38,723 nt of DNA from positions 56,213-94,935 of the forward strand of contig PLMS01000031.1 of NCBI GenBank assembly GCA_003142575.1, read 5' to 3'. This DNA is from Ignavibacteriota bacterium (GTDB lineage Bacteria; Bacteroidota; Ignavibacteria; UBA10030). Below the pieces are notes generated by a model. It was not told the DNA's origin, did no database searches, and was given only the letters and a program-made list of their open reading frames with translations. Below, piece after piece: positions 8,564 through 20,000 of this stretch (positions are counted from its first letter, which is position 1; each line of letters starts with the position of its first letter). The translations under genes and the position numbers were made by a program.

Positions 8564-10999
8564 CTAATTCGACAAGATTGAAATATTTCCGCTATTGAAT
8601 GTTTCTGATTCAGCGATCAATCGAATTGTTCCACTTTGACCTTCAATAGATCGAACGACGACCAGACATTGTCCATGAAATGCTTGAGATCGATCGGACT
8701 GAAATGATTCATGACTCGTTGGATCTCCATTCCCTACTGCTACAATCGTTCCGGGTCCGCTTAATCTGAACCTTATTAGATTCTTCGCCACAGGCACCAT
8801 ATTGCCATCCTTGTCGACTATCCTAACCATAATAAACGAAAGATCAAGTCCATCAGCATGTATCATCGCATTCTCAGTTGAAAGCGCCAAACCTATTGCC
8901 TGCCCTGCTGTCTTCTGGACGTCTGAAGCCCATGTGTTGCCGTTTTTATAAGCAACAACTTTCAATTCCCCAGGTTCATATTTCACATCGTCCCAGCGCA
9001 ACCTGTATTGAAATGGTTCTTTCTTTTTTCGGCCTAGCGATGTGCCGTTCAGAAATAGTTCAGCTTCATCACCTGAAGTATATACATAAACAGGCGTCAC
9101 CATCCCAATTCGCTCCAGCCAGGACCAATGCGGGAGAATATGAACCATCGGCAAGTCTGGCCGCCATCTTGATTGATAGAGATAAAATCTATCCTTTTTA
9201 AATCCACATAGGTCAAAAATGCCAAAATAGGAACTGCGCGAAGCGGATGTGTCATCGAAAAAAGGTGCTGGTTCTCCAAGATAATCAAAGCCGGTCCAAA
9301 CGAATTCGCCTGCAACGAAAGGATTCTTATCCTGACCCTCAAATTCAACATCAGGAATGTTTGCCCACCAAGGTGTATAAAGATCGTATGAGCTTACCTG
9401 ATTATTATGCACACTGTTCGATCTATCTCCGCTGACCGGAAAGAAATATTCGCTTATAGTGCTCACACAAGATGCAGTTTCGCTTCCATATATTGGTACT
9501 TTTGGATTCTCTTCCCGGAATTTCTTGTACATATGCGGTTTATAATTGTAACCAAAGAAATCGACTGAATTCTGAAATCCGTTAAAACCGGCATCCGGTT
9601 TATCGCACCCTGCTGTCACCTGACGCGTTGGATCTTCTGAATTGAAAATCTCTTTCAACTTCTGAGCAAGAATTCCATTCCCTTGCTCCCGCACTTCATT
9701 TCCAGCACTCCAGCCAATGACGCAAGGATGATTCCGATCCCGACGCACAAGTGCACGAATATCTTTCTCATGCCATTTCTTAAATAAGGTACTGTAATCA
9801 TTCGGTGTCTTTCCTTGTTCCCAACAATCAAACGCTTCGTCTAAAACGAGCATTCCCATCCCGTCGCACAAATCGAGCAGTTCCGGTGCAGGTGGATTAT
9901 GACTTGTTCGGATGGCATTGCATCCCATTTCCTGGAGAAGTTTAATTTGGCGCTCAAGAGCTTTTTCATTTACTGCCGTTCCAAGCAATCCAAGATCATG
10001 ATGATTGCACACTCCTTTGATTTGGACTCTTTTGCCATTAAGAACAAATCCATTATCCGATGTGAATTGTACAGCCCTGATACCAAACACTGTGATGGTT
10101 GAATCAACAATGTGTCTGTTTTGTTGAATGTATGTTTTTGCCTGATAAAGATTGGGAGATTCCAGATTCCAGAGTCGAGGATCCTGAATAATAATTTCAG
10201 TCTCTGATTTTTCCGTACGGCCTGCAGAAATTTGAACGGTGGTTTCTCGACTCGATCCAACAATTTTATTTTTTCCATATTCGTTGATTTCCACAATCAA
10301 GGTAATTTCTGTAGATTTACCTGATTGGTTTTCGATTTCATTTTGAATATGCAGTGTTGCTTGATCTTGGGTAATTCTCGGAGTCGTTACAAATGTTCCC
10401 CAGTGCGCAATGTGCACTGGTGCATTCCTCACCAACCAAACATTTCTATATATACCACCGCCTGGATACCATCGTGAAGAATTGGCTGGATTATCTAACC
10501 TTACTGCTAATACATTCTCTTTGTCAAAATAAATGTACGGCGTCAGTTCAAGACGAAATGAAGCATACCCATATGGCCATTCTCCAACATATTTACCATT
10601 CAACCACACTTGTGCGTGAGACATTGCGCCGTCAAAGTCGATGAAGAGATGTTTTTCCTTGTCCTCCTGAGAAAGATTGAAATGTTTCCGATACCATCCG
10701 ATACCAGCCCATGGTAATTTGCCGGTGCTACTCGGAAGGTCCATCCGAAAGGGTCCTTCAATACCCCAATCATGTGGAAGATCGAGCTTACGCCAGTCTG
10801 CATCGTTTAAATCTTGTCTCTCTAATCCGGCAGGCTCTTCTTTTGTAGAGCCATCCGGCATCGACCCAAGACGAGAGAATAGCCATCCGGAATTAAAAGA
10901 TGTGCATGAATGATTCTCACTCGTACGAGGATATGAATGAACAACTACAACTGCATGCGTCAAAACAATTGCCAATGATAGCCATCGAATGTTCTTCAT
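8564..10999 (-). CDS. GH2 beta-galactosidase
   Basis: DLPHDWGIEGPF, IRTSHNPPAPELLDLCDGMGMLVLDEAFDCWE, IGWSAGNEV acid/base motif, PIYGSETASC nucleophile motif; signal peptide. Confidence 0.93.
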   Translation of the reverse strand: MKNIRWLSLAIVLTHAVVVVHSYPRTSENHSCTSFNSGWLFSRLGSMPDGSTKEEPAGLERQDLNDADWRKLDLPHDWGIEGPFRMDLPSSTGKLPWAGIGWYRKHFNLSQEDKEKHLFIDFDGAMSHAQVWLNGKYVGEWPYGYASFRLELTPYIYFDKENVLAVRLDNPANSSRWYPGGGIYRNVWLVRNAPVHIAHWGTFVTTPRITQDQATLHIQNEIENQSGKSTEITLIVEINEYGKNKIVGSSRETTVQISAGRTEKSETEIIIQDPRLWNLESPNLYQAKTYIQQNRHIVDSTITVFGIRAVQFTSDNGFVLNGKRVQIKGVCNHHDLGLLGTAVNEKALERQIKLLQEMGCNAIRTSHNPPAPELLDLCDGMGMLVLDEAFDCWEQGKTPNDYSTLFKKWHEKDIRALVRRDRNHPCVIGWSAGNEVREQGNGILAQKLKEIFNSEDPTRQVTAGCDKPDAGFNGFQNSVDFFGYNYKPHMYKKFREENPKVPIYGSETASCVSTISEYFFPVSGDRSNSVHNNQVSSYDLYTPWWANIPDVEFEGQDKNPFVAGEFVWTGFDYLGEPAPFFDDTSASRSSYFGIFDLCGFKKDRFYLYQSRWRPDLPMVHILPHWSWLERIGMVTPVYVYTSGDEAELFLNGTSLGRKKKEPFQYRLRWDDVKYEPGELKVVAYKNGNTWASDVQKTAGQAIGLALSTENAMIHADGLDLSFIMVRIVDKDGNMVPVAKNLIRFRLSGPGTIVAVGNGDPTSHESFQSDRSQAFHGQCLVVVRSIEGQSGTIRLIAESETFNSGNISILSN

Positions 11000-11088
11000 A
11001 CTTGGAGGTCTCCTGATGATCAGATTTGTTAGAATACTGTAGGATCAAATAAATTATTGGTAACCAGTGATATCTCTTTGAGATATAC

Positions 11089-13686
11089 CTACTTCTTCAG
11101 AGAAATTGACTCAATCTCTAATTGTGAATCGCCTTTGCTTCTTTCGTCGTTATTCGGATTTACAACGACCTGAATACAATCCAACAGTCGAAGATTCATC
11201 TTGTTACCGATCGAATCGCTTTGCATTTCCCATTTCTTTGACAAGAATAATGGATAGGAATTAGGCAACAGCAATGCACTTCGGCACAACATTGAAGAAA
11301 TTGGAATCTCAATTTCCTGCCAATGATGTTTGACCCTAACATCTATTCCGTAACTCTTTCCATCTGAGAGTATAAAATTGATTCCGGTTTGGCACATCGA
11401 ATCATTTTCAACGCGCGCTTTGAGTACCACAGTTCTATAATTATCGAGCCGAGCCGCGAACGGTTTTATCAAATCATTGACATTCAATTGAAATCCAAAC
11501 GGAACTATTTGTTTTTTTGAAGATGAACTATGAATTGATAACGATGTTTCATCACTTTTCGATCCATTCAGATATTCAATGGAGTATTTCCTTGATCGAT
11601 CATAATGAGGAAACACGAAATCTTTTCTATCTCTGGTAACATTGAATAGAGCAATCGGTTCATCAGCACCGAGAATTTTTAGATTCCAGTAATTACTCGC
11701 TGTGACATCCCACTTCCCCGGTGTACCTTGAACTCCACCGGGGAATGTATATTCTTCCTCCCCAGATTCTACGCCAACACAATATTCAAGATTTCCTGAT
11801 TGAAGAATCTTGGGCGAATCCGCCACGACATAATTAAAGCCACTGATATATTTCAAAGGATGTTTCTCAAATTCCCGCCAGCCAAGTCGACGGATGTATA
11901 ACGATGCATTGAAAACAGATTGCTCGCCAGCAATCTGAAATTTGAATGCAGACAGATCCGATTCATTTGAATATTTATCGGTTTTATTCACAACATAAAT
12001 ATTAGAAGCAATAGGTAGCGGGGTGTAAAGCCCTTCCAAGAACTTTCCTTTTTTCGAAAGATATTTATGGAGATTTTTATTATCCGCGCTCTTTGCTATG
12101 ACAAGATAATTCCCGGGTTTAAGTAATTGGCCTGACTCAAATGTTTTTGCACTCCTCCACTTTGTATCGCTCAGAGGATAAAGTACGTATTCCCTTCCAA
12201 GGTCAGGAAGATTGATTTTCATCTGTCTCTGGTTCCAAAATAATCGTGCCACTTGCTGAGACATACTTGTAGGTTCAAACGGATCCCGAAGCCATAACAC
12301 ATCTGGATAGATTTCCAACTTCCAAATACCTTGCTCAAGTTTATCTAAAAAGTAAGCACCCGTACCATCATATTGGACAATGGATGAATTTCCACAGCCA
12401 GCAATATGCTGAAGTAATAAGACATTTTTTGGCTGGGTTGAAGTCGAATTGGAATAAATGAATTCAGCATCACCATTCATTTCACTCAAATCTTCTTCAT
12501 AGCTCACACGAAAATCATCGAACTGATTATTCGCCGGATAACTGCCAAATGATTTATTCCTCGGTAAATGATGAAACGCCCTTCCAGCGATCATCAAGCT
12601 CAGTGCTTTTGAAGGTGTGTACAGCAGATTCATAAAATGCGTTGGGTATTCTGTATTACTCCATGCTATCTGCGTTGGATCGTAACTAAACATCGTTGCA
12701 AACTGCATTCCTGCTTCACGAAAACTACGAACAACAGCAGGATACATATACGAGCCACCTACATCAGCGACATCGAATTCGTATACCATCTTCGCCTTCG
12801 TCGAATATCCGGGAACACTCTCGGAAGGGATATCATACTTATTTACATTTAGAAGATAATTCCCCCTAAGCATTTTTTGGTGAACCAGATCCGTGGGATA
12901 CCATTGAAATGAAATCCCATCGACATTTGCTTTGGTGACGGCATTCGCTTGAACATCGCTCCAATTTTGGCTGATGTTATAGAAAATTGGTTTTGTGAAT
13001 CCAGCTTGCCGCAATACACCAACCATTTCGTTGATATAGTCTGTTACTTCCTGGCCATTTTCCGGATGTGTAGGTTCATTGATTATTTCGATCGCAATGA
13101 TCCATGGATCGTTTTTATAGGATACTTTTTTGTATGGATTCGTATGCGCAATGAATTGCTTGAGATAATTTCTTTCGGCCTCTCTGGCTTTCGGATTCGT
13201 AATCAATTCCAATCTTGGATACTTCTGTGAAAAACCTGGCGAAGTCTCTTCAGGTTCTGGATAGCCATTTCCCCACCATGCAATCGGCGTGATGATGCTT
13301 TTAATATTGCGTTCTGCCAACTTTGCCAGGAGGTAATCAAAAAGATCGAGATGCTCATTCTTCAAAATATTTCCGTCTCCATCCGATATCTCTCTGTCCC
13401 ATACATGAACACGAAAGGCATCGAAACCAAGCCGAGCCATCTGCTCAACATCCAAGTCAATCGCTTTTTTAAGAGATAGTCCCAACCTCTTATGTGCCCG
13501 ATATGAGTACGCAAATGGTACAGTGTAATTCACACCAAATAAACTCACTTCATCATTTGAACCATTCCATTTCAGATTTCCTTCCTTGTCAACATACACA
13601 TCCGCCAGTGTTTTTGGATCAGTCTGAGAATGGGTAACGAGAGAAACAACGAAGAGTAGAAGACAACAATGGAAAAGTAACTTCAT
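11089..13686 (-). CDS. Secreted clan GH-A (GH5-like) glycoside hydrolase, 865 aa, family/subfamily uncertain
   Basis: Signal peptide; GFDAFRVHVWDREISD, WIIAIEIINEPTHPENG (acid/base NEP), KMVYEFDVAD (candidate nucleophile E); long beta-rich C-terminal half. Confidence 0.75.
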   Translation of the reverse strand: MKLLFHCCLLLFVVSLVTHSQTDPKTLADVYVDKEGNLKWNGSNDEVSLFGVNYTVPFAYSYRAHKRLGLSLKKAIDLDVEQMARLGFDAFRVHVWDREISDGDGNILKNEHLDLFDYLLAKLAERNIKSIITPIAWWGNGYPEPEETSPGFSQKYPRLELITNPKAREAERNYLKQFIAHTNPYKKVSYKNDPWIIAIEIINEPTHPENGQEVTDYINEMVGVLRQAGFTKPIFYNISQNWSDVQANAVTKANVDGISFQWYPTDLVHQKMLRGNYLLNVNKYDIPSESVPGYSTKAKMVYEFDVADVGGSYMYPAVVRSFREAGMQFATMFSYDPTQIAWSNTEYPTHFMNLLYTPSKALSLMIAGRAFHHLPRNKSFGSYPANNQFDDFRVSYEEDLSEMNGDAEFIYSNSTSTQPKNVLLLQHIAGCGNSSIVQYDGTGAYFLDKLEQGIWKLEIYPDVLWLRDPFEPTSMSQQVARLFWNQRQMKINLPDLGREYVLYPLSDTKWRSAKTFESGQLLKPGNYLVIAKSADNKNLHKYLSKKGKFLEGLYTPLPIASNIYVVNKTDKYSNESDLSAFKFQIAGEQSVFNASLYIRRLGWREFEKHPLKYISGFNYVVADSPKILQSGNLEYCVGVESGEEEYTFPGGVQGTPGKWDVTASNYWNLKILGADEPIALFNVTRDRKDFVFPHYDRSRKYSIEYLNGSKSDETSLSIHSSSSKKQIVPFGFQLNVNDLIKPFAARLDNYRTVVLKARVENDSMCQTGINFILSDGKSYGIDVRVKHHWQEIEIPISSMLCRSALLLPNSYPLFLSKKWEMQSDSIGNKMNLRLLDCIQVVVNPNNDERSKGDSQLEIESISLKK

Positions 13687-13700
13687 AATATTATTCTGAT

Positions 13701-15068
13701 TTATTTCACTAATACAATTTTTTGTGTTTTACTTATACTTCCGACAATCATCCGAATAAAATAGACACCCGAGACAACTTGTTTTCCAGAATCATCATTT
13801 CCCATCCAAGGAATGGAATATTCACCGACATCCTTCATCTCATTCACCAGCGTTCGCACTTTCTGACCTAACAGATTATACACGCATAGGGAGACTTCAC
13901 TTCTTTTGGGAATAATACATTTGATATTCGTTGAAGGATTGAAGGGATTGGGATACACGTTGAGAGCATACTGAGATATAATTTCTTCCCGACTTACAGA
14001 TGTAACAACTGTATCTAAAAAAGCATCCATTGCAACTGTCGGTTTTTTTGTAGAGGGATCCCAGGCACCGAGGTTATAACCCTGCCAGTTATAACATTCG
14101 GGTTCCCAATAAAAAACACCCAATCCATTTACTGATTTTGTTTTCTCTATCAGGTCGAGAAGAAAATGATTCGCAGTAATTGCCTGGTTATACAGATAGC
14201 CTGTTTCACAAACCATGACTTTCGTTTGATACCTGCTGATCATATCCTGCATGGTAGCGAGGGACATGGAATCATCGGTAGCCCAAGGTAAATTAGCCCA
14301 ATAGGGGTACACCGACATTCCAATGATATCCCATTTTGCACCATTGTTTTTCAGGCCATCGAACATCCGTCTGTACATAGAATCGTTGTGACCGTCAGAA
14401 AGATGAACAATTATCTGGATCGTGCTATCAACAGATTTGACCGCATCATAACCGGTTTTAATCATTGCGGCAAAGTTGTTCATATGGGTCGACGCTCTCC
14501 CATCTTCCCATAACATTCCGTCGTTGGTCTCATTACCAATCTGCACCCACGCAGGGACTACGCCGATTGATTTCAGCGTATCCAACACCCCGTAGATATG
14601 GTCATATAGGTGGCTAAGCAACTGCGCGAGCGTGTCGCTTACCCATGCGGCAGGTTTTGCCTGGTGCCCGGGATCAGTCCAGGTGTCGCTACAGTGAAAG
14701 TCCAACATCACTTTGAAGCCTGCGCTGTCGGCACGGTGTGCCATCGTCGCCACATCCTTTTTACCGCACCAACCCCCCCCCGCCGGATTTACCCACACTC
14801 TGAACCGGAGTGCATTAATTCCTTTCTCTTTTAATATCTCCATGCAGTTCTTTTGGATTCCGGAATCGTTGTAAAAGACATAACCGGCCGACTCCATCTG
14901 CGATAGCCATCCGATATCCGCGCCATATGCAAACTGTGAATGTACATCCTGGGGTTGAAATAGAAATAAAAAAAAGAGAATCGATACCGGTAAATGTTTT
15001 ATCAAAAACAATACTTTTGATAGTCTGATGAATACATATACAAAACGTGGTGGAAGGATTTTTTTCAT
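13701..15068 (-). CDS. GH53 arabinogalactan endo-beta-1,4-galactanase with T9SS type A sorting tail
   Basis: YGADIGWLSQMESAGYVFYND, LRFRVWVNPAGGGWCGKKD, WVQIGNETNDGMLW, VMVCETGY; C-terminal YALNVYPNPFNPSTNI...VSGVYFIRMIVGSISKTQKIVLVK. Confidence 0.93.
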   Translation of the reverse strand: MKKILPPRFVYVFIRLSKVLFLIKHLPVSILFFLFLFQPQDVHSQFAYGADIGWLSQMESAGYVFYNDSGIQKNCMEILKEKGINALRFRVWVNPAGGGWCGKKDVATMAHRADSAGFKVMLDFHCSDTWTDPGHQAKPAAWVSDTLAQLLSHLYDHIYGVLDTLKSIGVVPAWVQIGNETNDGMLWEDGRASTHMNNFAAMIKTGYDAVKSVDSTIQIIVHLSDGHNDSMYRRMFDGLKNNGAKWDIIGMSVYPYWANLPWATDDSMSLATMQDMISRYQTKVMVCETGYLYNQAITANHFLLDLIEKTKSVNGLGVFYWEPECYNWQGYNLGAWDPSTKKPTVAMDAFLDTVVTSVSREEIISQYALNVYPNPFNPSTNIKCIIPKRSEVSLCVYNLLGQKVRTLVNEMKDVGEYSIPWMGNDDSGKQVVSGVYFIRMIVGSISKTQKIVLVK

Positions 15069-15091
15069 TGAACTCCAATTTCATCCTGAAT

Positions 15092-15119
15092 TGGGGTTGA
15101 AGCTTATCCTTCAACCCCA
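15092..15119 (-). promoter_or_regulatory. Intercistronic stem-loop between beta-helix gene and GH53 gene
   Basis: Stem tggggttgaag / cttcaacccca (11 bp), 6-nt loop cttatc; no clear U-tract on the minus strand. Confidence 0.5.
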
Positions 15120-15167
15120 TACAGGAAATTTACCCACCAACTTACCGAAGTGGGAAGATGAATGGCA

Positions 15168-16895
15168 TTACTTCATCAAAATCATTTTCATTGTAGTCAT
15201 AGTTTCGGAACTCACCAGTTTGCAGAAATAAATACCGCTGCTTAAATTTTTGGCGGTAAATGTAACGTCGTGAGATCCCGCAATTTGAACTTCGTTCACC
15301 AGAACTGCCACTTCTCTTCCGAGGATGTCGAACACTGAAAGTCGTGTCATACCTTTGACTGCGAGTGTATACGAAATCATTGTGCTCGGGTTGAAGGGAT
15401 TGGGATAGTTTTGACTTAAGGCGAACTTCCCTGGCAATGAATTGGGTGTTCGTGAAACGCCCGTAATCTGTTCCGGGAACCAGTTCAAATCGCCAAGAGC
15501 TTTGCCATCGGTTCCTGCTGTTTTAAGAGTTGTATTTGAATATCGCAGATTTTCTGGTACTGGATAACCTTGCGTTGATGCCCAATTTGATGCCACATTA
15601 GGCCATGTGCTATTGTTTGACGGTGGATCGGAAAGTGGATAAACATATGGACGATAACCACCTGCAACACCACTGACAGTACCACCCCAGCATGTATCTG
15701 CCATAGTAATCATATTGGCGATTGATGTTGCTACAAGTGTAGAGTTAAACCCTGGATCAACGCTGTCGTTGTTTGCAACAGTGATATTGGGCCATGTCGT
15801 TTTATCTGTGAGAATGCCCGGCTGCGCTCCGATGAACTGTGGAACGTGGAGATTAAGCTTTGTCCACTCCGTATAGAATTGTTGTGGCCAGAAATAAGCA
15901 TTATTTGTAATAGTAAGATGACGATCTGATTCTGCCATATTATACGGTGATGATTTTAAGGTAGAAAGTGAATCCAAAATGATTAAACCGGAGTCCCAAC
16001 CGCCTCCGACAATATTCCATGAATTGGGGGCGCTTGGCGCTGAGGCACTGTAGAAGATATTGTTTGCAATAATTGCATGGTGCATCTGATATAGATCGAA
16101 AATACCGCCACCGCTCGACATAAAGACAGTGTTATGCTGGAAATCTAGCCATGAGCAACCATATCCTGCTCCGCCAAGAACATAGCCGCCCGTGAAGAAA
16201 AAGGTGTTATTCCGGAAATAAGCTGTATCACATGGAATATCTGTAGTACTAACTTCGATCCATGCAAATCCTGGATTCTGTGGATTATCATCTTGATTAT
16301 TGCGGAATTCACAGTTCGTCACATAGAAACTGCAATGGCTATGCCCCCATGTGTCAAACAAGTTTGGCGTTCCGGAACCTGAAATGTTTTCGAGGACGCA
16401 ATGATCAAAAAAGAACACATTGTAATCTCCAGATGGATTAACGAAACGACCGGTATTCACGAGACCATCAGGGCGAGTACCAAGGAAATACAATCCTTTT
16501 AATGTAAGAGTGTCATTTCCCTGCGGTTGAAAGAAATATCCAATAGAAGTATTATCAGGGTTAAGATAAGGTGCAATAACCGGCGGATGACTGGTTACCG
16601 GATTAGCACGGCCGATGATTTTGACGCTTCCCTTAACCGTGAGTGGAGCTGTCATATAATATACGGTATCGAGACTACCGGTTTGTTGCAGAAGAAACAC
16701 TGTATTCGGTTTGACATATCCGCCAGCAATAGTATCGCTGTTAATAACATCATCGAGCGATCCCGTAGGCCATGTCGAAGGATATGCACTTATGCGTACG
16801 GTATCAGGAACTCCTGCGATCATTGTTGCTGTTAAGGACAACAGCAACAACACAGTAAAAAACAGTGAAATGAACATCTTTTTCATAATAAACAT
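15168..16895 (-). CDS. Secreted right-handed beta-helix (pectate-lyase-fold-like) protein with T9SS sorting tail
   Basis: Repeated short N/F-x-N-N-x-F coils (NCEFRNNQ, FRNNTFFF, FQHNTVFMSSGG, IIANNIFY, ITNNAYF); C-terminal LSQNYPNPFNPSTMISYTL...LSSGIYFCKLVSSETMTTMKMILMK. Confidence 0.8.
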   Translation of the reverse strand: MFIMKKMFISLFFTVLLLLSLTATMIAGVPDTVRISAYPSTWPTGSLDDVINSDTIAGGYVKPNTVFLLQQTGSLDTVYYMTAPLTVKGSVKIIGRANPVTSHPPVIAPYLNPDNTSIGYFFQPQGNDTLTLKGLYFLGTRPDGLVNTGRFVNPSGDYNVFFFDHCVLENISGSGTPNLFDTWGHSHCSFYVTNCEFRNNQDDNPQNPGFAWIEVSTTDIPCDTAYFRNNTFFFTGGYVLGGAGYGCSWLDFQHNTVFMSSGGGIFDLYQMHHAIIANNIFYSASAPSAPNSWNIVGGGWDSGLIILDSLSTLKSSPYNMAESDRHLTITNNAYFWPQQFYTEWTKLNLHVPQFIGAQPGILTDKTTWPNITVANNDSVDPGFNSTLVATSIANMITMADTCWGGTVSGVAGGYRPYVYPLSDPPSNNSTWPNVASNWASTQGYPVPENLRYSNTTLKTAGTDGKALGDLNWFPEQITGVSRTPNSLPGKFALSQNYPNPFNPSTMISYTLAVKGMTRLSVFDILGREVAVLVNEVQIAGSHDVTFTAKNLSSGIYFCKLVSSETMTTMKMILMK

Positions 16896-17066
16896 CCTTT
16901 CATTGAGGTTTATTTTTTGTTAATTGTGAGCTCACTGCAATAGATATCCGATTAATCTGCTCAATACCGAGTGACCTCACCGGAATCCATTCGAATAAAT
17001 GCTGTTTTACGTTATCCTCCTTTCTGCAATAAAGTAATGAATTGGTTTCATGTGGCTTATTTAGTT

Positions 17067-20000
17067 TTAATTAAATCTCCATCGAATTCCTAAATCCGCA
17101 GTCAAACCATAATTATATTCTGCTGTAGAAAATCCATTTTTTCGAATCGTATAAACATCTGATTCTTTAGTAAGATCGTTCACGTCGAAATATACCTCTA
17201 TATCGTGCCACGGCAACCCTTGCTTTACAGAAAGATCCCATCGAAGGTATTTGGTTTTATCCGATCGGAGAGTCCACCAAAAGTTTGAACCATTAAACAC
17301 GTTTGACTGATAAATCATTGAAGCAAGTATAGAAAATTTACCGTAATCATAACCCAGAGAAAGGTTCACAATATCGTTGGGCTGCTGGTAAAGTCTATCG
17401 GTAAACGATGTATCAAGATACGAAGTCTTAACAGGATAGGTATTTGAAAGAACGGTGCGGGTGAACGGGAATTTACCTTCAGAAAATATATGCGTGTAGT
17501 TAATATTCATAATTAAATTGTTTAGTGGACCCGGTAAATACCAAAAGTGCGTTTGCCACTCGATTTCAATTCCCCATACTTTTAGCTGATATGGATTATT
17601 GATGGAGGTGGTATCGGTGTACGATTTTCCCGTGTAAGCCGGTAAACCATAAGATAATGCTTGGGCAGTGTCGAGGTGGACATTTGCGGGATTGTAGATT
17701 TGGTCATCAATAATCTTTAGAAATGGACTAATTGCGAATAAACCAACTGTATTATCATGTATCGATACTTGAAAATCGTAATTACGTGCCTGCTCCGGTT
17801 TTAATGCGGGATTATTCCACACAACCCACGAACCAGAACTGCCGGCAACATCTTCTCTTGGAATGATGCTAGTAAAATCCGGATACGCTATGGTGTTTGT
17901 ATAAGAAGCTCGAAGACTAATATTTTCGGACAGATTATATTTTATGCTAATATCAGGCAACCAATAACCATGGTACTCGTCTGCTGTATCCAGAGTGTAA
18001 GGGATTGAAAGAGGATATGGATTTGTTTGGTCAGCATTTCCTATGAAGTGAGCAGCTATGTAAGAGGTTCTGAGTGCTTGATATCGTATACCGGGAATAA
18101 TTGTAATCCATGGTCCTATGTTCAATGTTGCCATCAAATAGCCAGCGCTCCGTATTTCATGTCCCGAATAATCATTAGCTACGCTTTGATAATCGTCAGG
18201 ACGAAAATCTGGAACTGTTACCTGTTGTGTTTGTGAGGCTCCAATAGTTCTCATCACACTAATAATTTTATCGATCGTACCTGCATTCACCGCCGAATAG
18301 AGCTTATAGTCACCTCTGAAAAATTTGCCAAAATTCATGTTGGCATTATACAATCCCGAAATAGGAAATCCAGTGTTGCCCGTTGCATCAAAATTATACG
18401 GTGCGTCAGCTAACCACGGAAGAGCTGCCACAATCGATGCTTGGTAACCCTTTGATGCAGCGCCATTATTGAGACTGCCGCCATAGTAATCATAATTGTA
18501 ATATCGAGTGGTGTATTTATAGGCACCGCCGCCTTTTACGCTTACAGAGAGCAGGTCTGAAAGATTGAAATTATTTTCAATATTAAAAGTGGCTTGTTTG
18601 TCGTCCTGCTTATTAAAACTGGTCCATGCATTATTCGTTGTCCAAAACATTCTGCTAAGATTGATTAAACTTTGTGCTTGAGGAACAACTGCCGACGGGG
18701 CAAGATTAGACGGAATATTTTTGGCTCCCGAAGATTGTTGCTGAAAATCCACATACCAACCATTTGGCACATGATTATCGGAATATGCATTCGCTAACTT
18801 TGCCTCTATTTTTAACGTTCCAAATGTTTGCTTATAACTCAAGATATTTGTGACAACATTAAAGTCAGATTTCTCCAACTGTGTTCCCAGTATAATTCTA
18901 TCTTGTGAACTTTGTGCATAACTTGTTGTATACTGATCAGAATGTTGCTCTGTCATCGTGGTACTATGACTGTAGATATTTAAAAGAGCCAGTTCACCAT
19001 TGGGTATCTTATAATCCAATGTTAATGTTCCATCATATCGGTTTTGGATAGATGAAATAAAGGAAAGCTTTGTATATTGCATTCCGATCGTATCGGGATT
19101 TTTTGTTACAGGTAAGTTGCCATTAGTATAATATGCTCCGAGTTGATTCGAAGTTAAGTTTTGCCTTTGTGCAATACCTTGGACAAACACACCAAACTTA
19201 TCATCAAAAAATCTTTTTTCTATGTCTGCAGCAAATTTGTAATCCTTGTACGAATCCATCAAATCTTTGTATCCACCTTGTGCAAGAAGGGAAATTGATG
19301 GCTCACCGTCAGGATTGGATTTTGCACGACGGATATCGAAATTTACGGTGCCGCCAATAACTGCAGCATCCATATCCGCTGTTACTGTTTTATAGACCTC
19401 AATTCCTTCAAGACTATTTGATGAAATCATACTTAAATCGGTGCCGCGATTGCTAGAACCGGTTGCAGGGAGTGCGACACCATCTATTGTGATAGAATTA
19501 TATTTTGGTTCAAGTCCTCGCACAACTATTTGAGTTGCTTCGCCGCCGCTACGTACGAGCGAAACACCAGGCAATCTGCCAATGGATTCCGCAGCATTGG
19601 CATCAGGAAGTTCTTGTATACGCGCAGATGAAACTATATTTGCAATATTATTTGAAGCCAATTGCTGATTGATGGCCGTGTTCTGACCACGTGCCTGGGC
19701 TGTAATAATTACTTCTTGTCCTTCAATTGCCTGAGGCAATAAACGGAATTCCTGTTCAAGAACACCGTTTTCGGGAACTGTCACCTGTATGGTGACCGTC
19801 TGATATCCAACATAGGATATCTTTAATGTTTGCTGTCCAGCCGGTACACCATAGATTGTTATCAAACCACCATTATCTGCAGCAGCTCCCAAACCTGTAT
19901 TGAGAACTACAACATTCGCTCCAATAAGAGGTTCACTTGTTACCTTATCAAAAACATGTCCTTTGATAGACCCAGACCCGAAAGCGTATAAAGATTGAAA

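Noticed and set aside
16924-16937. attgtgagctcact resembles the E. coli lac operator half-sites
   Set aside because: Only a 10-bp GTGAGCTCAC palindrome, does not match the CTGCAAACG operators used elsewhere here, and similarity to the E. coli operator is likely chance.
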